Shown: positions 35,845 to 47,475 of the stretch, piece by piece
Layout: each line of letters opens with the position of its first letter
How positions within the stretch are numbered: position 1 is the stretch's first letter
Source: Guadua angustifolia
Lineage: Eukaryota; Streptophyta; Magnoliopsida; Poales; Poaceae
Length of the DNA: 64,000 nucleotides
Direction of reading: 5' to 3'
Assembly: GCA_036346375.1 (NCBI GenBank)
Contig: JAYEVE010000445.1
Coordinates: 248,001 to 312,000 of the forward strand
Notes under the pieces: model-generated
Told to the model about the DNA's origin: nothing
Databases searched by the model: none
The model's input: only the letters and a program-made list of their open reading frames with translations
Program-made: the position numbers and the translations under genes

Positions 35845-36171
35845 GTGTGGAGTTATATTCGTTCTTACTATCAATTTTCTTTTTGCCCTTTTTACTTGCT
35901 GTTAATTATTTTGTGCTTTGTCTTGCGGCGTGTAGACGTTGACGAGCCCGTCGAGGAGGAAGATCCTGAAGCTGATCCTGAGTTTGAGATTGGCAGTGTC
36001 GAGCAAGGCAAGCAATCCTTTGATCATGTTGATCCCAATAATTCACTTACGATATGTTGTTTTTGCAACTGTATTATGCATACGAGTAATTCTCTCAGAA
36101 AATGCCTATGTTGGGTAGAACAGCTAGTTATCCCTGTGTATTATGGTTTTCCTTTAATCAGTATGACATGA
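35845..36171 (+). CDS. Acidic ORF inside L copy 4 (possible LTR-encoded peptide)
   Basis: A 108-codon open frame. Its first part is hydrophobic; after a possible acceptor (GTGTAG, 35935) it reads VDEPVEEEDPEADPEFEIG, then SVEQGKQSFDHVDPNN. The copy 1 counterpart near 2820 also starts GTGTAGACGACG and encodes an acidic start, and the nucleotide block around TTTGA(C/T)CAT(A/G)TTGA follows in all copies. It may be an exon of a transcript starting in the LTR. I know of no named protein like it, and conservation is mainly at the DNA level. Confidence 0.3.
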   Translation: MWSYIRSYYQFSFCPFYLLLIILCFVLRRVDVDEPVEEEDPEADPEFEIGSVEQGKQSFDHVDPNNSLTICCFCNCIMHTSNSLRKCLCWVEQLVIPVYYGFPLISMT

Positions 36172-37230
36172 GAACCTTGTAACCATATGTATGGGTTAGA
36201 CATAAGCTAATGCCACTGTGGTTATAACCGTTAGATATAATATCGGCTTAGCCATGCTTAACGCTAAAATGATTCAGTTTCGAACTGTTTATTCAACCAA
36301 CTGCCATTTGAAAAGGTTGCTATTAGTTTACTAAAAACTCCAACTAAAACTATGATTTGGATATGGGCGACTATTGGCAATAGCCGGTAGTGCAAAAAGG
36401 AACTGCACGTAGTGTAGGGTGGAGTGTCGCCCACGTCGCTTTAAGGACCGAGCAATGGGACGCTATTGATCCAAGAATTCCGTACAACCACGAGGTCCGG
36501 TATGGGACGGCCATAGCTTATTAAGTTATTTAGACATGGCTTTGCTCATTGGAAGGCGGGAGCTTGCAGAGGCATTCCGTTATGGATTTGCTTGTTAGGG
36601 CTTTCACACGCTTCGTGTGGGTAAATGCATAACCGGTAAGCGGTGCACGCCTTGCCATGGACAGAGACGTGGTGTTGGGTGTGATAAATGTGGATCCACG
36701 GCTTGGGTAAGTGTCTCTGTTTTCAGGGCGAGGGTTAACGTCCCGGGCTGGATCAAAGTCATGTCTAGATAATGTAACGGCTATGTATGATCGTCTTGCC
36801 GGCACACCAAAGGAAGTGTGTCGTATGGCCTAGCAAAAGGGGTAGATCATTCCTTGTGGGTAAAGTTGTACAACTCGCAGAGTTTAAAATCTAATTAATT
36901 AGCGCGCTACCATGATTATGGGCACTTGGTGAAGTCATTCCAATGTTAGACTTTGTTATTTTCTGAAAACTGGAGTTTCGGTTTGAAACTGATTTTAGCA
37001 ACTGTTTTATGTCCAAAGGAATCGACATGTATGGTGTCGATCGGTAGACGGGTTGTGCAAGCTGATTTACTTCAGTAAATTACTTATTCTTTTCGCAATT
37101 GTTTTTAAATGCGAATTGCAATCTAATACTAGTTTATGCTTTACTGTTTATAGCAACTGCAAAATAACTAGAGCCTGTCCTTGTTTAAGCCTGCATGATT
37201 ATTTAATTGCATTTGTTATCAAGTCTTCTT

Positions 37231-37248
37231 TGAGTACCAATGTACTCA
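37231..37248 (+). other. Conserved hairpin of family L (copy 4)
   Basis: TGAGTAC-caat-GTACTCA: a perfect 7-bp stem with a 4-nt loop. Confidence 0.75.
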
Positions 37249-37610
37249 ATTCTTGCTTTACCTTTGTCTCGAAGATGAAGAAGCGACCTTGCTGACGACG
37301 ATATTTTCGATGACGGTCGTGGGAGTTTAGATGACGACTTTTTCTTCTAGGTGTTTCCCGACCGATGCTGCGGGTTGTAGGGCAATCCTTTGGGTTTTGG
37401 TTTTTTTTTCCGCTGCAGTGTTGTTGCTACTTTATTATTCCTAAGTGTTGTAAAAATTTGTTCTGTATAATTACTCTGGTGCAGGTTATAAATATCCTGG
37501 TCGGTTGTGATATTATTGTTGTAAACATGTGTGTACTAGCTACTGATCCAGGGACTAGTACTGTATACACATGGAGATTCCTGTTCATCAGAACGGGGTC
37601 TCACACTTCA

Positions 37611-38620
37611 TAAAGAATACCTATAAAATACGAGTCCCGAATGAAATAATTGAAATTTTTTTAACTTTGTGTACAATTTTTCAAATTTTATGTTCCCACT
37701 AATTTTTCGCCTCTCTATTTTTCTCCTGTCTCTCCTATTCACGCTCTCGGTTTTCTCAGCTCTCTCAACTTCTCTCAAACTCCCTAGCTTGCTCTAGCTT
37801 TGGTTTGTTTGCCTTGTCCAGTACCTGATTCGAGTCTTCAGTTATAGCAAGGGAACGGGCTTACGCAGCAGAACTGAAATTCAATCGGTGCTTTCGGCGC
37901 ACGGACAGGACAGATCGATGTCACGCAGAGAAAAAAGAACGCGCGGACGGGACTTGTGTAGCGTTTCAGCTCGGGGCCAGTTTTACGAAGCCGACACGTG
38001 TCTGTAACAGCCAGGGCCGATGTTGGAGAAACAACGCATGTGCTCGCCGTGAGAAAAAGGAGCGGACCGATTCCTTCGACTGAATGCCCCAGCATTTTGT
38101 AGTGGTGCCCACGCGCGAGATTCCTTCGTCGGGATGATTCCAACCAGGGCATGCACGCCAGGGCCCACGCATGTAGCGGTTAGGGAGAACCTGACCGCGC
38201 CACCCGTTCGCTGCCGACCGCCGCAGCGCCTCCCACCCGCGATTTCGTCTCACCAGGGAACCAAATCGTAAAAATCGACACCAGTGACTATTCTTGCAAA
38301 AAAAACAAGTTCAGCCGAGCCAAAACAGTAAAAGGAGCACACGGCGGCAAGCACGCGAGCGCGGCACGCCGGCGGGGTGAAGCGGTCGCAGCCACCGTTA
38401 GCTTGGCCGAGCACCACTTCCATCTTTTTTTTTGACGAGATGAACAGTACTATGCATGGTTAGAATTTGTGTGACTGTCCGTAGGATCATCAATTGCATA
38501 GAAATGCTTACGTAGGGTTTGTCGTAGGATAATCGCGTGTAACAGGATGAAAATCGATGCCATGTAGATTGCCGTAGACAAACGATTACGATCGGTAACC
38601 TCGGTAGAGTTTCATACTAA
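37611..38620. other. No gene recognised; CT-rich then GC-rich DNA
   Basis: A pyrimidine-rich run (37700-37800) is followed by GC-richer sequence with minus-strand open frames (37838-38253) that show no familiar motif. It may be a remnant of an unidentified transposon. Confidence 0.4.
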
Positions 38621-38625
38621 TAACA

Positions 38626-38859
38626 TGTTGTGAAACATAGTCGTTCGCTCGCTCTCGATCAATCAATCCGCCAATGCAATCACAAGAGCAAGAATAAAGC
38701 ACACACAATATAGGGGAATAGTTCTCTCGCTTTATTAGATTGATTTCTTATAAAGCGGGATGCCCAATATATATAAGAAACAATAAGAGATAGATTCGGA
38801 TTCGCCTAACACATATAGATAGAGTCCAATAAAATATGGTTACGAAATCTCTTACCTCA
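38626..38859 (-). mobile_element. Solo LTR, 234 bp, with TAACA target duplication
   Basis: Plus-strand ends are TGTTGTGAAAC and CTTACCTCA, flanked by perfect TAACA duplications (38621-38625 and 38860-38864). On the minus strand it starts TGAGGTAAGAG and has a TATATATA box near 38770, then AATAAAGC further on, so the LTR is probably read on the minus strand. The small size suits a Ty1/copia element. No internal region remains. Confidence 0.85.
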
Positions 38860-38864
38860 TAACA

Positions 38865-39811
38865 TATTTAATAAAATTTAAAAGGTATAATAAAATAGTC
38901 CAGTAGTCCATCTGCCCGTGATTAAAGTGATAGGTCCATAGGTGCTGGCCATGTGAGCACACCACATAGCTTTCTTTCTTTCTGACATGTGAGCACACCC
39001 ATTGTTCCGGGCGCACAGAGGTGGGAAAAAAAAAGCTTGTTGGTGGACACCTCGCCTCGGTTCAAAATTATTTAAATTATACTTGTCTATTAGTTAAATA
39101 TTAAAATGAATTAATTTTGAATGAAACTAGATTTTGCTTTGCCTTGACTCGTTAGCTCGATTCTAAAAATACTTCTAAACTATAAATAAAGTGATATTAA
39201 ATCAAGCTATGAGAAAAAAAACTCGATAAGGATTTGGCTCAATGTCCACACCAACCGGCACGTCCTTCGTTCTCCCATGCTCAGTTTCGTTTCTTTGAAG
39301 TACATTTTATTTTGTTAGCACACCACATACACTTTTTCATTAAAAATTGTGCTAAGTATCAAAATAGGAGTAAATTGTCTACTTTTCTTAATAGTATGAA
39401 ACTTAGTGGCAGTGAAGTTAGAAACTTTTGGTACCGGATCATTTGAATCGAAGACAACTCACACTACAGTCCTTACGGATTTTTAGCGGTTTAATTGCTC
39501 CCAAAGTTTTGTGTTTACTGGTATTAAAGTTGACGGAAAGAATTACCTGTTAGGGCTTCTTGCAAACAAATTAGTGAACTTGTAGTGGGATGAACAATAC
39601 AGAATAACTTGCTAGGGGTTTTTTTCAAGCGCTTTTTGCATTTTTCCCCTACCATACAACGTAATGGATTAATTTTCTAAAATACGCAGCAAGCAAGCAA
39701 CCAACCAAATGCATTCCAACAAAAATAAGAACAGAACCCGCCTTTCAGGAAAGCCGACAGGACACAATGGCTTTACTCCGCTAGCACCCAAGTAGTCATT
39801 TTCGGCTACGA
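38865..39811. other. No gene recognised; AT-rich intergenic DNA
   Basis: Contains CATGTGAGCACACC twice (38949 and 38984) and short A-runs. No supported feature otherwise. Confidence 0.5.
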
Positions 39812-40032
39812 GGCCATTCACAATGGGAGTTTCATTCTCATTAAGTGATATGACACATCATCATGTTTGGTGACATGGTAAGATAATTATGAAGAGAGAG
39901 ATAGAGAGAGTTTCATGGGAAGTAAGAGAGTTTCATCTAGATGAAACTCAAGATATACGGTTACCTAGATAAAATCTGATATAACACTCTTAAAAACTGG
40001 GAAATGAAACTATGCACTGAGAATAGCCTGAG
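39812..40032. mobile_element. MITE
   Basis: Inverted ends: GGCCATTCACAATGGGAGTT on the left, and AGGCTATTCTCAGTGCATAG read inward from the right, followed on both sides by GTTTCATT. It is about 220 bp, AT-rich and non-coding, with internal GAGAGA and GAAACT motifs. This is a common type of grass small transposon. The target duplication is not clear. Confidence 0.7.
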
Positions 40033-40224
40033 GGAATAACGAGCAGCCAAGTGGGCTGTAGCCTGTAGGTTCACTGGTGGCTGACTCGATTGCCGACAAC
40101 TTTACAGTGAAGTCTTGATGTGAATTATTGCGGATCTGGAGCTCGATAGGAGAGCCGGAGTCGCCATTCGGCTTTCAAACTGTCATACACCAGTACCACC
40201 ACCATTTGAGATAGCTAAAGAAAG

Positions 40225-40333
40225 ATGGCTGAAGCTATGGTGAGCGCCTCCTCCAAGTCTGATGAATCCCGTCATCGGCAAGCTCACAGGCTTGCTCGGT
40301 GATGAGTATAAGCTGGTCAAGAATTTCTTTTAA
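40225..40333 (+). pseudogene. N-terminal fragment of an NLR (CC-type) resistance gene
   Basis: ATGGCTGAAGCTATGGTGAG encodes MAEAMVSASS. After a frameshift it continues MNPVIGKLTGLLGDEYKLVK, NFF, stop. 'MAEAMVSAS...MNPVIGKLT-x-LLGDEYKLVK' is the start of the Rx-type coiled-coil domain of grass NLR immune receptors. Only about 35 residues remain, with a frameshift and no NB-ARC domain, so it is a dead fragment. No neighbour explains its origin. Confidence 0.75.
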
Positions 40334-42073
40334 TAATATATTTTTTATTCAAATTACAAAAATATGCATCGAAGAAAAATATTTTAAAAATATACCTCTA
40401 TCGCCATATGATTGGGCAACAAGGTAGCAAACCGCAGAATAATCTGAGTCAGCGCTGACGTGACCCCTCTATCACCAAATAAAATTGATATGGTGACTTA
40501 TCTCTGTCGCCTAACGGTAGGGCGATGGAGACCCCCAATTCAAATTTCTTCTTTTCTTTATTTGGGTCTGTCTTTTGGACCTCTTTTGCTGAGGTTCATG
40601 CGAGGCAGTGGACAAAAAGAGAGAAAGAAAATATAGCGGGGGTCAAATTTCGTGTGAGCAAATTTCTCGTTGCACCCCGCTCGCTACCCACAAATGTTGT
40701 TGTTGCTGACCACTAGAAGGATTCACAATCGTTGCCGCTTGATGCACCCGTGATCACCGGCGCTTACCACACCCACACACAATGATCCATTCAATGAGTG
40801 ACTATAATTGGGAATGGAAAATAAGAGGGGTTGTCAGGATTGGGTAATGGATCGAGAGACATTGAGAATAGTGCATCCATTGGAAAAACCAAATAATTAT
40901 GAAAAAAGGTAAAAAAAATGTAAGTCTAATTAGATCTATCTCAAATTTTTTAGAACCCTTTGAGAAGGCGTTCATGGGGTTCTCAAATCAAACAAAAATG
41001 TAAAAACTTTGATTTCATAAAGGTTTTATGTTATGTAATCATTTAGATGGTAATGTAAATAAACGATAACTATGCAAATCTAAATTGTAAAAATTATTAA
41101 TTTTTTTGGGAGGAAATTAAATTTATGAGAAACACTTTTGCACCGATTTCATTCAAAAATTAGGTGTAACTTGTGAGCATTAATTATTAAAAGTCAATGT
41201 TAATTTGGCAGTTGCTACAATTTTAGAGTTCAAACCAAGGTTCAATAAATTAAGAAAATTCATATTTATCAGTGATAATTCATGTTGTATTTTACAACTA
41301 CAGTAGCATACATTCTATGTATAACACCAAAGATACAGAAGGAATTCATAGAACTGGGATACAACATCATGCCTCTGGTGAAGGACTAAGTCACAAAACC
41401 ATACATTCTATAGACATGGTTGTCGGAATAGGGCATGGTCAAATGGACGGTAGTTATCTGTTGGTTCATGACGGGGTACTACGTTTGGATATCTGATACG
41501 GCTTAATGTAAAATCATCGTTAGGATTCAGAGGACTTCGAGGACGCAAGGTTCGTGGTCTAGGTGGCATGAAATCATCATCATTATCATTTGTACAGTTA
41601 GGAGGTACCCCTCCTTCAGTGCTACTAGAAGTCAGGATACAGCAAGCCCAATGGTTCGTCTAACAGCCATTGATCCTCCTGTTTCTGTTTCGTTGAGAAA
41701 TCCTCCCAAAATCTAACTCTGGTGCCTTCAGCCAACAACCACCTTACAACCTGGGTGGGAACAATAGTGATCTAATTAATGTACAAGATATCAACCCGAA
41801 GTCTTCTTTTGGCCTGAAAAAGACTCCAAGACTTTTTACAAATGATTTGTTCTATTTGTTTTGGATTGCTTGCTTAATATTCCATGTTTTAGCATAAATA
41901 GGAAAACAACGGCATGGTTGTTACAAACAGCCAATGTCCTTGTTAGGGGCAATAATTTATTTACCTCCATAATTAAATTCTTTTGCAGTAAGCCTGTTTA
42001 CTGAAGTTACCTGCACTTGTACTCTCTCCTGTAAGTAATTTAATAGTTTGCCCTTATGCATTTATGCATGCAG
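40334..42073. other. No clear gene upstream of the first UKL exon
   Basis: AT-rich with a few small ORFs. On the minus strand about 41760-41640 reads VVRWLLAEGTRVRFWEDF, a weak echo of LINE-type text (VRFWED-x-W-x). I searched here for the UKL exon expected before 42074 (ending ...TPTG) and did not find it. Confidence 0.4.
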
Positions 42074-42134
42074 GATCTGTTTACACTGGGGTGGAGTTCT
42101 CTAAAAGATTGTGTGGTATCTCAGTGATTAGAAG
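42074..42134 (+). pseudogene. UKL: UKL exon a
   Basis: 61 nt after GCATGCAG, before GTACCA. It encodes SVYTGVEFSKRLCGISVIR and ends in phase 2 (AG), which joins T at 54157 to give Ser. Confidence 0.85.
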
Positions 42135-42325
42135 GTACCAATTTTTTGAAAATATTTTCATCTTTTATGTTCTTTTGGTTCTAAATTCTAATTGAGTGAA
42201 CTTTGGCACTCAGAAGGATGAAAAGATTTCGCGCCATGCTACTGTGTAAGGGATAGCATTAGGTTTCTCGTATGCCTGAGAGCTTGTACAAATGATACAC
42301 TGGTAGTTGCACCAGAAAATGTTGG

Positions 42326-42989
42326 TGTTTGCACCAGTTTTAGAAATTTCCAGAAGAGTTGGCAGAAAAGCACGAGTTTGGATAGGATACGAAAGTATCT
42401 GTGGAAATTTGGATAAGCATGCGGAAATCCCATACAACGTGCAGATAATAATTGGAAGCTAGAGACCAGATAGGAAACTACAAAGCCGATTCGGACTACG
42501 TTGTCGTGTTATATCAGGACTCGGATCGGCTAGGCGGGTATATAAGGCGCACCAAGGCTGCTTGAAGGGCATACACAATCAATCAACACATCTACCAGTT
42601 TTTACTCTGTAGTCTTTAGTCTTCTAGCATTGTAATCTTTCCTCTGTAAGTCGACATCGATCAAATAAAGTTGCGCATCGCCGATTGTTTGATCGTCATT
42701 GGCTTTTTCAGGTTTGATTTGTTCTGTCTTGTTGCGCATCGCCTTTTCAGAATCAATCTACCTTTTACCCTCGGATTAGTCTTAATCGACTAATCTAGTT
42801 ATCTTTCTAATCGGCTTCTCGGTCGATTCGATTTTTAGCCGATTCGCCCGAGGATCGCTTGGTTGAATTTACAACTATTTCCTTATCGATTGCAGGGTCA
42901 AATCGATTGGCACGCTCGCGCACATTGAACCCGGTGTTCGTCCGGTGTGTTGTAGGCCAGAAACCCCCTTCATGTTTTTGGCGTCAACA
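42326..42989 (+). repeat. G2 5' LTR
   Basis: TGTTTGCACC...GGCGTCAACA, 664 bp. A TATA box (GGTATATAAGG) lies at 42537-42547. Confidence 0.93.
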
Positions 42990-42990
42990 C

Positions 42991-43013
42991 ATTTTTGGCA
43001 CGCCCGGTGGGAC
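42991..43013 (+). other. G2 primer-binding-site region
   Basis: TTTTTGGCACGCCCGG directly follows the 5' LTR, as expected for the tRNA primer site. The tRNA was not assigned. Confidence 0.5.
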
Positions 43014-43024
43014 CCGATCGACAA

Positions 43025-44720
43025 GATGACTGCAGGCAAATCTGTCGCACCATCCGACGTAAACACCGAAGCCATAATCGTCCCCACTTTGGACGATTTA
43101 ACTCTAGAGCAGCGCAAGGAGATCGAAGATCGGAAAGCTGCCTTGGAGGAATTAATGTTGGGATGCTATCAAAAAACCCGACGTGGAGTCACGCAGAAGA
43201 TGGCACTTCCAACATCGAATCCGCTGGGCGGCGGGCGCCACGTCAACTCCGTAGAAGTCGATACATGCCACTCAAGCCGAGTTATTCGCTATGATTAAAC
43301 AATCTGCATCATGCATTAATTAACCAATCATCGGCTTTGGTCACAACCTTGAAGCCGATGATAGAGAATAGCGTAAAAACAATTGCACAAGAGTTGGCTA
43401 TGTCTGGGGAATTGATGGATCCATTACAGCCACTCCCAACATACCTGCGTATTCCGTGGCTCCAAGCAACACGGCCAAAGGTCCGCACCAAAGACTCTCA
43501 CTAATGCCGACCCCCCCACCGTGTTGGCTCCACCAAATCCCCGCTCGAGTCCAGTTACTCATATTCATGCATATACTGACGGTGCAAAGTTGGATCCGTC
43601 GGCATCAGGGACTCATTACGTCCAGTCAGCTTCTCAGCCGATTGAATTAAATGGAAGTTATAAACCTCAAGGACTAGCTCGAGTTAGAAATCCGGCCCCA
43701 TATAAAGTAGTCACATACACAGAGCCGTTTGTTCCATTACCTGAGATTACGGCTGCCAGAGCCGATGGATACGAATCGTGGCAACAAAGCAGATCCATCG
43801 GCCAGATCAAGTTAACCGCCGAAGTTTACACTAAAGGAGGATACTACCCAAAATAATTGGCCAAACCCTAGTGTTCCATCGGCTAACAATATTAATTGGG
43901 CTGATCAAATTTCCATGGTCTTAAGAGACCAATTTGGCTTGCAGCCCAAAGGAAAGGTAATCGGCTATAGAAAGCCGTACCCGGATTACATTGACCGCAT
44001 GCCATATCCCCATAACTTTAGGATTCCCGATTTTGCGAAATTTTCGAGGGATGATTCAGTTACCACTTTAGAGCATGTTGGAAGATTTATCGCTCAGTGT
44101 GGTGAGGCGGCTCAGTCCGATGGGCTGAAGATTAGGCTTTTTCCCTTGTCTTTATCAGGAGCTGCCTTCACTTGGTTTACCAACCTGCCTCCAAATTCGG
44201 TCCATTTTTGGAACGATTTAGAGAGTCGGTTCCATGAATACTTTTTCTCCGGCAGCTTAGAGTTAAGAATTTCAGACTGAAAGTCTTTGTCCAAGCAAAA
44301 ATTTGGCGAGTCGGCTTCAGATTATATTAGGAGATTTAGAGAAGTGCGAAATCGCCATTTCTTGAGGTGGTATTGCCCGATAACCAACTAGCCGATTTAG
44401 CCTTCCAAGGGTTAATTCCCCCACTTAGAGAAAAACTTGCGGACAGAGTTCACTGATTTAAGTCACCTGCTTCATCGTGTCTCGGCACAGAGAGCCGATA
44501 TTTGAGTAAAGAGTTCAAGGATAAAATTAGATTGAATGGCAATGGGAGAGATAAAGCTAAAATAAATATGGTTGAGTATAGTTCGAGTGAAACTTCCGAA
44601 GATAAAGCAGACGTGAATATAGCCGAGTGGATAAAAGGTTCCAAAAAACCACTTGTCTGCTCATGGCTCAAGCCGACTAAGAGTAAGTCGGAGGTTAACA
44701 CGCTTCGATGTGTCGGCGCG
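43025..44720 (+). pseudogene. G2 gag (broken by frameshifts)
   Basis: It starts MTAGKSVAPSDVNTEAI. The conserved gag core is at 43955-44275: YPDYIDRMPYPHNFRIPDFA, KFSRDDSVTTLEHVGRFIA, then LSGAAFTWFTNLPPNSV and WNDLESRFHEYFF. Stops and frameshifts occur at about 43298, 43855, 44280 and 44400. Gag forms the virus-like particle in the cytoplasm. Codons containing GCCGAT or ATCGGC are frequent in all frames. Confidence 0.85.
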
Positions 44721-45009
44721 TAATCGCGATATTCGACATGTTATTACAAGAAAATCGATACGATCGCTCAAGGGCACACCATGCCTTCACCGACGAGATC
44801 AAGAAGAAGCGATACTCGTAAGTGGCATCATTCTTTTTCCATAACACTAATGATTGTAATATCTTTTGACGCAAAGAGACAAAGCCGTTGAAGATGGTCG
44901 GCTCAAGTTTCGTAAGAGCCGCCATGGAAGTCGACGCCAATCCTTTTCCAATTAACATGGTCCAAAGGCTCCAAAGCAAAGGAAAGCGATTGTCGACGAG
45001 AGTCCTGGG

Positions 45010-46530
45010 GTGAGGCGACAAGTCGACATAGAGTCAAGCTCACAAGGAAAAACACTGAAGATAACGATCGGCTCACTTGAAATTGAAGCCGATCGAGATG
45101 GAAAGAATTCCAGGACTGTGAAGCCAAAAGGGGAATTACAGGTCCGGCGTTGGTACAAAGCTGAAAGAACTCCACCACGGAAACCGACATTCAAGCCCAA
45201 GCCAACCTTCTCGCAGTTACTTGGAAAATATGAAAGGATGAGCCAACGACAGCAACAACAGTTTCATCGACTAGATGAATCGCATCAGCCAAATACTATG
45301 TCTCGGCCCAATAATTGGTATCGGCCAAACAACGCGGAAAAAGCTCACCAAAGATGCCCTTTTTGGCGGTTCTGTTGGGAAAGGGGTATGGCACTACCAT
45401 CTGCAAGATCATGCCCCATGGATCATTATCCGCAAAAGGATCGACCGAAACGGTTGGTGGAAGAACGCGTGTTCAGGCCGATGTCGGACCAAAATGAATC
45501 GGCTTATAGAAGGCCGATAAAAGAAAGACTGGGCACACCAGAGCAAGACAAGGAAAAAGAGCCAATAGGAAATTTGGTCGGCAAAATCCGTAAGCCATTA
45601 GAACCTAAACCCCGGTGGTGTCCGACTGGACTTAGCCGATCGCAACGCAGACGGCTTCAACGTCTAAGAACGCAAGAAATGAGAGAAGCCGAAGAAGAGA
45701 AACAGAGGGACCAAACGTTTAATGAGCTGCGGCCAATGAAACTCGTTACAAAAGAGTGGAGGAAAAAACAACAAGCCGACGATGAGTCGGATTCCTCAGA
45801 TGATTTGTTGTCACCAATGATTCGAGATGATACTCCTCCCATGGATATCAACATGGTGTTCACCCTACCGGCCGAGTTCAGAATTAAAACAGAATCGGCT
45901 AAAGATGCATTTGCTCAACTATGCTTAGGAGCACAGGATGCTGTATTTGGAAAACCGCAAGATCCCCATCGGCATCTTAAACCATTGTACTTGAAAGACT
46001 ACATCAATGGCAAGTCAATATCCAGGATGCTCGTTGACGGGGGCGCTACTGTAAACTTAATGCCACTTTCCACTTGCAAAAAGTTGGGCAAAACTGACGA
46101 AGACTTGATCAAAACTAACATGGTGCTGAATGACTTCACAGGTGACCCTACTGAAGCAAAAGGAGTAATGGTTACAGAATCGATCGTCGCAAGAAGACTT
46201 ACCGATCGCATTCTTTGTAATTGAAGCTAAAGGGAATTACAGTGTACTTCTAGGACGAGATTGGATACATGCCAATTGCTGTATCCCCTCCACAATGCAC
46301 CAACTTCTGGTACAGTGGAACGGAGATGTGGTTGAAGTCGTATCAGCCGATACGTCAGCTCATATTGCAATGGCTAGTTCAGACGCGAATTGGCCGCACG
46401 AAGAAGCAGAATGCATATCGGGTAAAGCTCTAGACGATTGTGATTTTATATGCATTGGGAAGTCGGGTTTGATGCCGATCACAGAAGCGTGCACATTTGA
46501 TCGAGCAAATGAAGTTCTAAGAAGATGGGG
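45010..46530 (+). CDS. G2 gag C-terminus and aspartic protease
   Basis: A 404-codon open frame (45010-46224) is rich in R, K and Q at first, with a Cys/His cluster (CPFWRFCWERG, then CPMDHYPQ, about 45357-45433) where a zinc finger may have been. The protease starts near 45990: LKDYINGKSISRMLVDGGAT, VNLMPLSTCKKLG, then MVLNDFTGDPTEAKGVM. The active site is VDGGAT, a common Tat variant. The flap and GRDWI-x-AN part continue in the next frame after 46224 (YSVLLGRDWIHANCCIPST, about 46237-46294), so one frameshift separates the protease halves. Confidence 0.85.
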
Positions 46531-47475
46531 TCAAAAATGATCCAAATTTTACAAGACAAGGCAAGAAGTTATCGGCAAGTGATAAATTCGTGTGAAGCCA
46601 TTGAGGATTTCCAAAGTGAAAAATTGGGGCAAGGTTTCACTTCAGCCGATATACTTGAAGAAGTCGACATAGGAGAAGGTGATAGGAAAAGGCCAACGTT
46701 TGTAAGTGCAAATTTCGATACTGAATACAAAAATAAGTTGGTCAGAATACTTAGAGAATACAGAGATTGTTTTGCCTGGGAATACTATGAGATGCCTGGG
46801 TTAAGCCGACAGTTAGTAGAACATCGGCTACCTATCAAGCCGGGGTATCGGCCATATAAACAACCTCCACGGCGTTGTAATCCAGAATTATACAGTGTGA
46901 TAAAAGAAGAGATTGAGAGATTGTTGGAAGCCAAGTTCATAAGACCTTGCCGATACGCCGAATGGGTGTCCAATATTGTTCTGTCTATGAAAAAGAATGG
47001 TAAACTTAGGTGTGTGTAGACTTTAGAGATTTGAATAAAGCCACGCCAAAGATGAGTACCCAATGCCTATAGCCGATATGCTTATCGATGTTGCATCGGG
47101 TAATAAGATCATCGGCTTCTTTGATGGGAATGCCGGGTATAACCAGATATTCATGGCGGTCGATGTCCCTAAACCGCCTTCGTGATGTTCTCGGGCGCGA
47201 TAGGGTTATACTAATGGTCAAGAATGACATTCGCTTAAAAATGCAAAGCGCCACCTATCAACGCGCCATGAATTTAATTTTTCACGACCTAATCGGCCAC
47301 ATGGTTGAAATCTACATTGACGACGTGGTGGTTAAATCTAAGGAAGATTGGCAGCACTTGGCCGATTTAGAAAGGGTATTCCAAAATACAAGAGCTCATG
47401 GGTTAAAAATGAATCCTTTGAAGTGCGCGTTCGGTGTATCGGCCGGCCAGTTCCTAGGGTTTATGGTTCACTAAA
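46525..47475 (+). pseudogene. G2 reverse transcriptase
   Basis: An N-terminal connection (FAWEYYEMPGLSRQLVEHRL, 46770-46830) is followed by the RT fingers (IKEEIERLLEAKFIRPCRYA, EWVSNIVLSMKKNGKLR). A frameshift at about 47010 leads to VDFRDLNKATPK-like text. The catalytic palm YIDDVVVKSKEDW is at about 47314-47352, with FEMNPLKCAFGV-like thumb text after it. YIDD is intact, but frameshifts near 47010-47200 and a stop at 47474 break the polyprotein. Confidence 0.88.

Larger units (their letters stand above)
33236..37605 (+). mobile_element. Family L copy 4, complete, solo-LTR-like
   Basis: TGTAACAGCC...GGGGTCTCACA, flanked by a perfect 5-bp duplication CTTCA (33231-33235 and 37606-37610). TG...CA ends and a 5-bp duplication are the marks of LTR-retrotransposon integration. 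With no internal direct repeat at the ends and no gag or pol, the 4370-bp unit is best read as a solo LTR of a long-LTR family, or a non-autonomous derivative. It holds a GC-rich gene-like zone (33990-34990), an acidic ORF (35845-36171), the 'cacaccaaaggaagtgtgt' and 'gggtaaagttgtac' blocks (36803-36880) and the hairpin at 37231. Confidence 0.85.

Noticed and set aside
41640..41760. LINE reverse-transcriptase remnant (VRFWEDF)
   Set aside because: Only a short motif without the rest of the domain; too weak to call.
45010..46224. Host gene with a 404-codon ORF
   Set aside because: It has the retroelement protease motif and sits between gag and RT inside the LTR pair of G2.
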